26,663 bases of DNA from the NCBI GenBank assembly GCA_002421985.1, contig DISF01000106.1, positions 15,857 to 42,519 of the forward strand. Direction: 5' to 3'. This DNA is from Roseovarius sp. UBA6217 (lineage in GTDB: Bacteria > Pseudomonadota > Alphaproteobacteria > Rhodobacterales > Rhodobacteraceae). Each line of letters opens with the position of its first letter. Position 1 is the first letter of the stretch. The notes under the pieces are model-generated. The model was not told where the DNA came from. It saw only the letters and a list, made by a program, of their open reading frames with translations, and did no database searches. This document shows positions 23,772-26,663 of the stretch, piece by piece. Made by a program: the position numbers and the translations under genes.

Positions 23772-24242
23772 TCAGGGCTTGGGCGGGGCCTTGGGGCTGA
23801 ATTCGCAGGTCACCGGCTTGATGTCGATGAGCGGCGTGCCGTCGAGACAATCAAGCCCCCGCACGATCACAGTGGCCCCCTCCACCGCCACCAGCCGCAC
23901 CCGCGAGAGGCCGATGGGGTTGGGCCGCTGCGGCGAGCGCAGGGCGAAAGTGCCGAAATAGCGCTGCCCGTCATTGCCGGGGTTCTGCACCACCAGATCG
24001 CGCCGCGCCCGGTCGAGCCAGTAAAGCAGGTCGAGATGGCTGTATTCGCCGACGCCCAAAAGCGCCTCGGCCCAGGGCGCGAAGACCTCAACCCGGCATT
24101 CCGGCCCCTCCTCGCGCCCCTGCCGGGGGCAGTCGCGGCGATCCGTCCACGGCGTGTGGATACGCCCGATGAAATAGAGCGCCGCATCCGTGGGCGGCCC
24201 CGCCTCAACGAGCCTTTCGCCCGCCCGCACCCGGCTTTCCAT
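23772..24242 (-). CDS. trmO: TrmO-type tRNA (N6-threonylcarbamoyladenosine37-N6)-methyltransferase
   Basis: TrmO (TsaA/YaeB family) methylates the t6A base at position 37 of some tRNAs with SAM. The 156-residue protein matches the small beta-barrel family: FIGRIHTPW near the start, YSHLDLLYWLDRARRDLV, then the SAM-site text GTFALRSPQRPNPIGLSRV and VRGLDCLDGTPLIDIKPV. ATG 24242 (MESRVRAGERL) has GGGAAGGGCG upstream; the longer open frame before it overlaps the divergent pepP-like gene and is not used. The end lies 67 bases from the cysS ATG, so the two tRNA-related genes are probably cotranscribed (trmO then cysS). A Rhodobacterales-typical C-terminal domain is absent. Confidence 0.88.
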   Translation of the reverse strand: MESRVRAGERLVEAGPPTDAALYFIGRIHTPWTDRRDCPRQGREEGPECRVEVFAPWAEALLGVGEYSHLDLLYWLDRARRDLVVQNPGNDGQRYFGTFALRSPQRPNPIGLSRVRLVAVEGATVIVRGLDCLDGTPLIDIKPVTCEFSPKAPPKP

Positions 24243-24323
24243 CGCCCTTCCCCTCGCATGTTGCCAATCCCGCGCCCCTTCTCTAGCACTGACACGCACC
24301 GCACACCAAGCAGGAGTCGGCCC

Positions 24324-26123
24324 ATGTTCCAGAGCTTTGCCGAGACCGCCCGCCCCGAACAGGGACCGCCGCGCCTTGCGCTGCTGCGCCGCGCGATGGC
24401 CGAGGCGGGGCTTGCCGGGTATATCGTGCCGCGCGCCGACGCGCATCAGGGCGAATATGTCGCAGCCTGCGACGCGCGGCTGGCCTGGCTTACCGGGTTC
24501 ACCGGCTCGGCGGGGCTTTGCGTGGTTCTGGGTGATGAGGCGGGGGTATTCGTGGACGGGCGTTACCGCGTGCAGGCGCGCGCGCAGGTGGACACCGATC
24601 ATTTCACGCCGGTGGATCTCCCCGAGACGAAACCCGGCGCATGGCTAGCCCGGCACCTGCCCGAGGGTGGCGCGGTCGGTTTCGATCCGTGGCTGTTTAC
24701 GCCCGAGCAGATCGACGAGTTGACCGCCGCCCTGCCCGAGGGGATCCGCCTGCAACCCGGCCCCAACCTGATCGACAGCATCTGGCCCGACCGCCCCGCG
24801 CCGCCCACGGGCGCGATCACGCCCTGGCCCGATGATCTTGCCGGGATGAGCCATGCCGAGAAACGTGCGCGGCTGGCCGAAGAGTTGCGGAAATCGGGCG
24901 CGCGCGCCGCGGTCATCACGCTCAGCGATTCGCTGGCCTGGCTGCTCAACATCCGCGGGGCCGACATCCCCCGCAACCCGGTGCCGCAGGGCTTTGCCAT
25001 TCTGCACGATGACGGGCGGGTGGCGCTCTATGTCGATCACGCCAAGGTCAGTGACCCCTTGCGCGCGCATTTCGGCGAGGATGTCAGCCACGTTCCGCCG
25101 TTCAAATTCGAGCGCGCGCTCGACGCCCTCAAAGGCCCCGTGCTGCTCGATCGCAAGAGCGTGCCGGTTCGGGTTGTCACCCGGCTTGAGGCCGCGAATG
25201 TGCCCATTCTCTGGGGCGATGATCCCTGCATCCTGCCCAAGGCGCAGAAAGCCCCGGCCGAGATCAAGGCCACGCGCACCGCCCATCTGCGCGACGGCAT
25301 GGCGATGTGCGAATTCCTGGCCTGGTTCGACGCGCAATCCCCCGGCACGCTGACCGAGATCGACGTGGTGACCCGACTGGAGGCCTGCCGCGCCGCCACC
25401 GGGCAGCTCCTTGACATCAGTTTCGACACCATCGCCGGGTCCGGCCCCAACGGCGCGCTGCCGCATTACCGGGTGAGCGAGGCCAGCAATCGCCGCTTGC
25501 AAGCGGGCGATCTGCTGGTGCTCGACAGCGGCGGGCAATATCTGGACGGCACCACCGACATCACCCGCACCCTGCCCGTGGGCGAACCGGGGCCCGAGGA
25601 GCGCGCCGCCTTCACCCGCGTGCTGCAAGGCATGATCGCCATATCCCGCCTGCGCTTTCCGCGCGGTCTTGCGGGGCGCGATCTTGACGCGCTGGCGCGC
25701 TATCCGCTGTGGCTGGCCGATCAGGATTACGGCCATGGCACCGGGCACGGCGTGGGCGTCTATGCCTGCGTGCACGAAGGGCCGCAACGCCTCTCGCGGG
25801 TCTCGGAGGTGGCGCTCCGCCCCGGCATGATCCTGTCCAACGAGCCGGGTTATTACCGCGAGGGGGCCTTTGGCATCCGCATCGAGAACCTGATCGTGGT
25901 GCGCGAGGCCGCGCCGGTGGCGGGCGGCGACAGGGCCACCCATCTCGATTTCGAGACGCTGACCTATGCCCCCATCGACCGCCGCCTGATTGCGCGCGAC
26001 ATGCTGAGCGAGGCCGAGCGCCTCTGGCTTGATCGCTACCACGCCGCCTGCCGCGACAAGATAGGCCCTCTGCTTTCCAATCCTGCACGGATATGGTTGG
26101 GTAACGCAACGCAACCGCTTTGA
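24324..26123 (+). CDS. Aminopeptidase P family metallopeptidase (M24), long form
   Basis: This enzyme removes N-terminal residues before proline. The 599-residue chain is the long three-domain form (like eukaryotic aminopeptidase P1): two creatinase-like N-terminal domains (GYIVPRADAHQGEYV and DSLAWLLNIRGADIPRNPV), then the M24 'pita-bread' fold. The dinuclear metal ligands are visible: Asp in VLDSGGQYLDGTTDITRT (two Asp, near 400-415), His in GHGTGHGVG, Glu in SNEPGYY and Glu in RIENL. A C-terminal LTYAPIDRRLI domain follows. The start ATG 24324 has AGGAG eight bases before it; a much longer frame upstream is open by GC bias only. It diverges from trmO, with 81 bases shared for promoters. 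Confidence 0.94.
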   Translation: MFQSFAETARPEQGPPRLALLRRAMAEAGLAGYIVPRADAHQGEYVAACDARLAWLTGFTGSAGLCVVLGDEAGVFVDGRYRVQARAQVDTDHFTPVDLPETKPGAWLARHLPEGGAVGFDPWLFTPEQIDELTAALPEGIRLQPGPNLIDSIWPDRPAPPTGAITPWPDDLAGMSHAEKRARLAEELRKSGARAAVITLSDSLAWLLNIRGADIPRNPVPQGFAILHDDGRVALYVDHAKVSDPLRAHFGEDVSHVPPFKFERALDALKGPVLLDRKSVPVRVVTRLEAANVPILWGDDPCILPKAQKAPAEIKATRTAHLRDGMAMCEFLAWFDAQSPGTLTEIDVVTRLEACRAATGQLLDISFDTIAGSGPNGALPHYRVSEASNRRLQAGDLLVLDSGGQYLDGTTDITRTLPVGEPGPEERAAFTRVLQGMIAISRLRFPRGLAGRDLDALARYPLWLADQDYGHGTGHGVGVYACVHEGPQRLSRVSEVALRPGMILSNEPGYYREGAFGIRIENLIVVREAAPVAGGDRATHLDFETLTYAPIDRRLIARDMLSEAERLWLDRYHAACRDKIGPLLSNPARIWLGNATQPL

Positions 26124-26186
26124 CATAATTCTGTGAGCTTCCGGCGGCAGACCGGGTGCCACAGCCGCATATGGAGGGAACGACCG

Positions 26187-26528
26187 ATGGCCAAGATCAC
26201 GATTCGCAAGGCAGATGGCACATGGACGGTGCGCGCGGGCGGTGCCGTGCTTGCCGAGAGCCGCAACGCGCTGGAACTGACCGAGGGCAACTATCCCTTT
26301 GTGATCTATTTCCCGCGCGAGGACATCGCCATGGCCTTTCTCGAGGAAAGCGACAAGTCCAGCCATTGCCCGTTCAAGGGCGATGCGCGCTATTACTCCA
26401 TCCATACCAAGAGCCAGACCATCGACAACGCCGCCTGGAGCTATGAATCCCCTAAGCCCGCCGCCGCCGAGATCGCCGGGCTCATTGCCTTTTTCACCAC
26501 CTCGAAAGTCGCGGTGGAACGCGTCTGA
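26187..26528 (+). CDS. DUF427 family protein
   Basis: The 113-residue protein matches the DUF427 family: MAKITIRKADGTWTVRAGG, then LAESRNALELTEGNYPFVIYF, and the family signature SHCPFKGDARYYSI followed by NAAWSYESPKP. The function of this family is not established. GGAGG before ATG 26187 decides the start; the in-frame ATG at 26133 has no site. It follows the aminopeptidase by 63 bases on the same strand, so they may be cotranscribed, although no functional link is known. There is no signal peptide or membrane segment, so it is cytoplasmic. Confidence 0.9.
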   Translation: MAKITIRKADGTWTVRAGGAVLAESRNALELTEGNYPFVIYFPREDIAMAFLEESDKSSHCPFKGDARYYSIHTKSQTIDNAAWSYESPKPAAAEIAGLIAFFTTSKVAVERV

Positions 26529-26619
26529 CGGGGGGGCGCAGGGTTCGGCACCTGACACGACGTGGCTGATGCGGCACGGGGGAACGTTCATGGGCTTGAG
26601 CGGACATTCGTCCCCTGTC

Positions 26620-26663
26620 CCCCGCGCGGAATCGAGGCGCGCTTGCGCGCCGCCGCGCGAGCG
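26620..26663 (+). repeat. Dispersed hairpin repeat, copy 4 (cut by the window end)
   Basis: CCCCGCGCGGAATCGAGG, hairpin GGCGCGC-TT-GCGCGCC (26636-26651), then GCCGCGCGAGCG, running into the end of the window. It differs from copy 2 by one base (G for A) before the hairpin. It lies 91 bases after the DUF427 stop. Confidence 0.85.

Noticed and set aside
24645..26591. 648-codon minus-strand open frame antisense to the aminopeptidase and DUF427 genes
   Set aside because: It has no recognisable domain, and both plus-strand genes are well supported with ribosome binding sites.

Overview
The window is chromosomal DNA from a GC-rich alphaproteobacterium, most likely a member of the Rhodobacterales (Roseobacter/Paracoccaceae group). 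This rests on protein signatures (fused indolepyruvate oxidoreductase, the ccmE-ccmF-ccmH order, a gene-transfer-agent type holin and endolysin, LysR and SDR types typical of this order) and on short intergenic repeats I recognise from such genomes. No database search was possible. No tRNA, rRNA, insertion sequence, integrase or CRISPR array was seen. Most of the sequence is core metabolism in tight operons.

Layout. (1) 1-3686, plus strand: the tail of a TadE-like gene, then clpS, an RsmC-like methyltransferase, a short-chain dehydrogenase lacking the catalytic lysine, and hemF. (2) 3920-10011, minus strand: murI, argC, ccmE, GH108 endolysin, 3TM holin, ccmF, ccmH. The two lysis genes sit inside the cytochrome c maturation cluster, and ccmF has its own promoter just upstream of its ATG. 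(3) 10030-10739: remains of a lysophospholipid acyltransferase gene, broken by deletions and containing hairpins and a dispersed repeat. (4) 10818-15298: a fused indolepyruvate ferredoxin oxidoreductase divergent from a LysR gene, with a palindromic T-N11-A site between them. (5) 15407-15521: a promoter, an 80-nt untranslated segment and an intrinsic terminator, best read as a small RNA gene with an exposed CCUCCC motif. (6) 15561-24242, minus strand: gnd, argF, argD, an NDUFAF6-like protein, cimA, cysS and trmO. (7) 24324-26528, plus strand: aminopeptidase P and a DUF427 protein.

Working together: argC, argD and argF are three steps of arginine synthesis split over two loci. ccmE, ccmF and ccmH attach haem to apocytochromes c, and hemF makes haem precursor. 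cimA and the indolepyruvate oxidoreductase serve branched-chain and aromatic keto acids. The holin and endolysin look like the lysis pair used to release gene transfer agent particles.

Most unusual items: the small RNA candidate; a four-copy hairpin repeat whose stem shows compensatory base changes, one copy of which expands into a multi-hairpin element; the two-deletion acyltransferase pseudogene with a perfect 12-bp palindrome; the AT-rich 3' third of cysS, which suggests recombination within the gene; and the SDR with Ser in place of the catalytic Lys.
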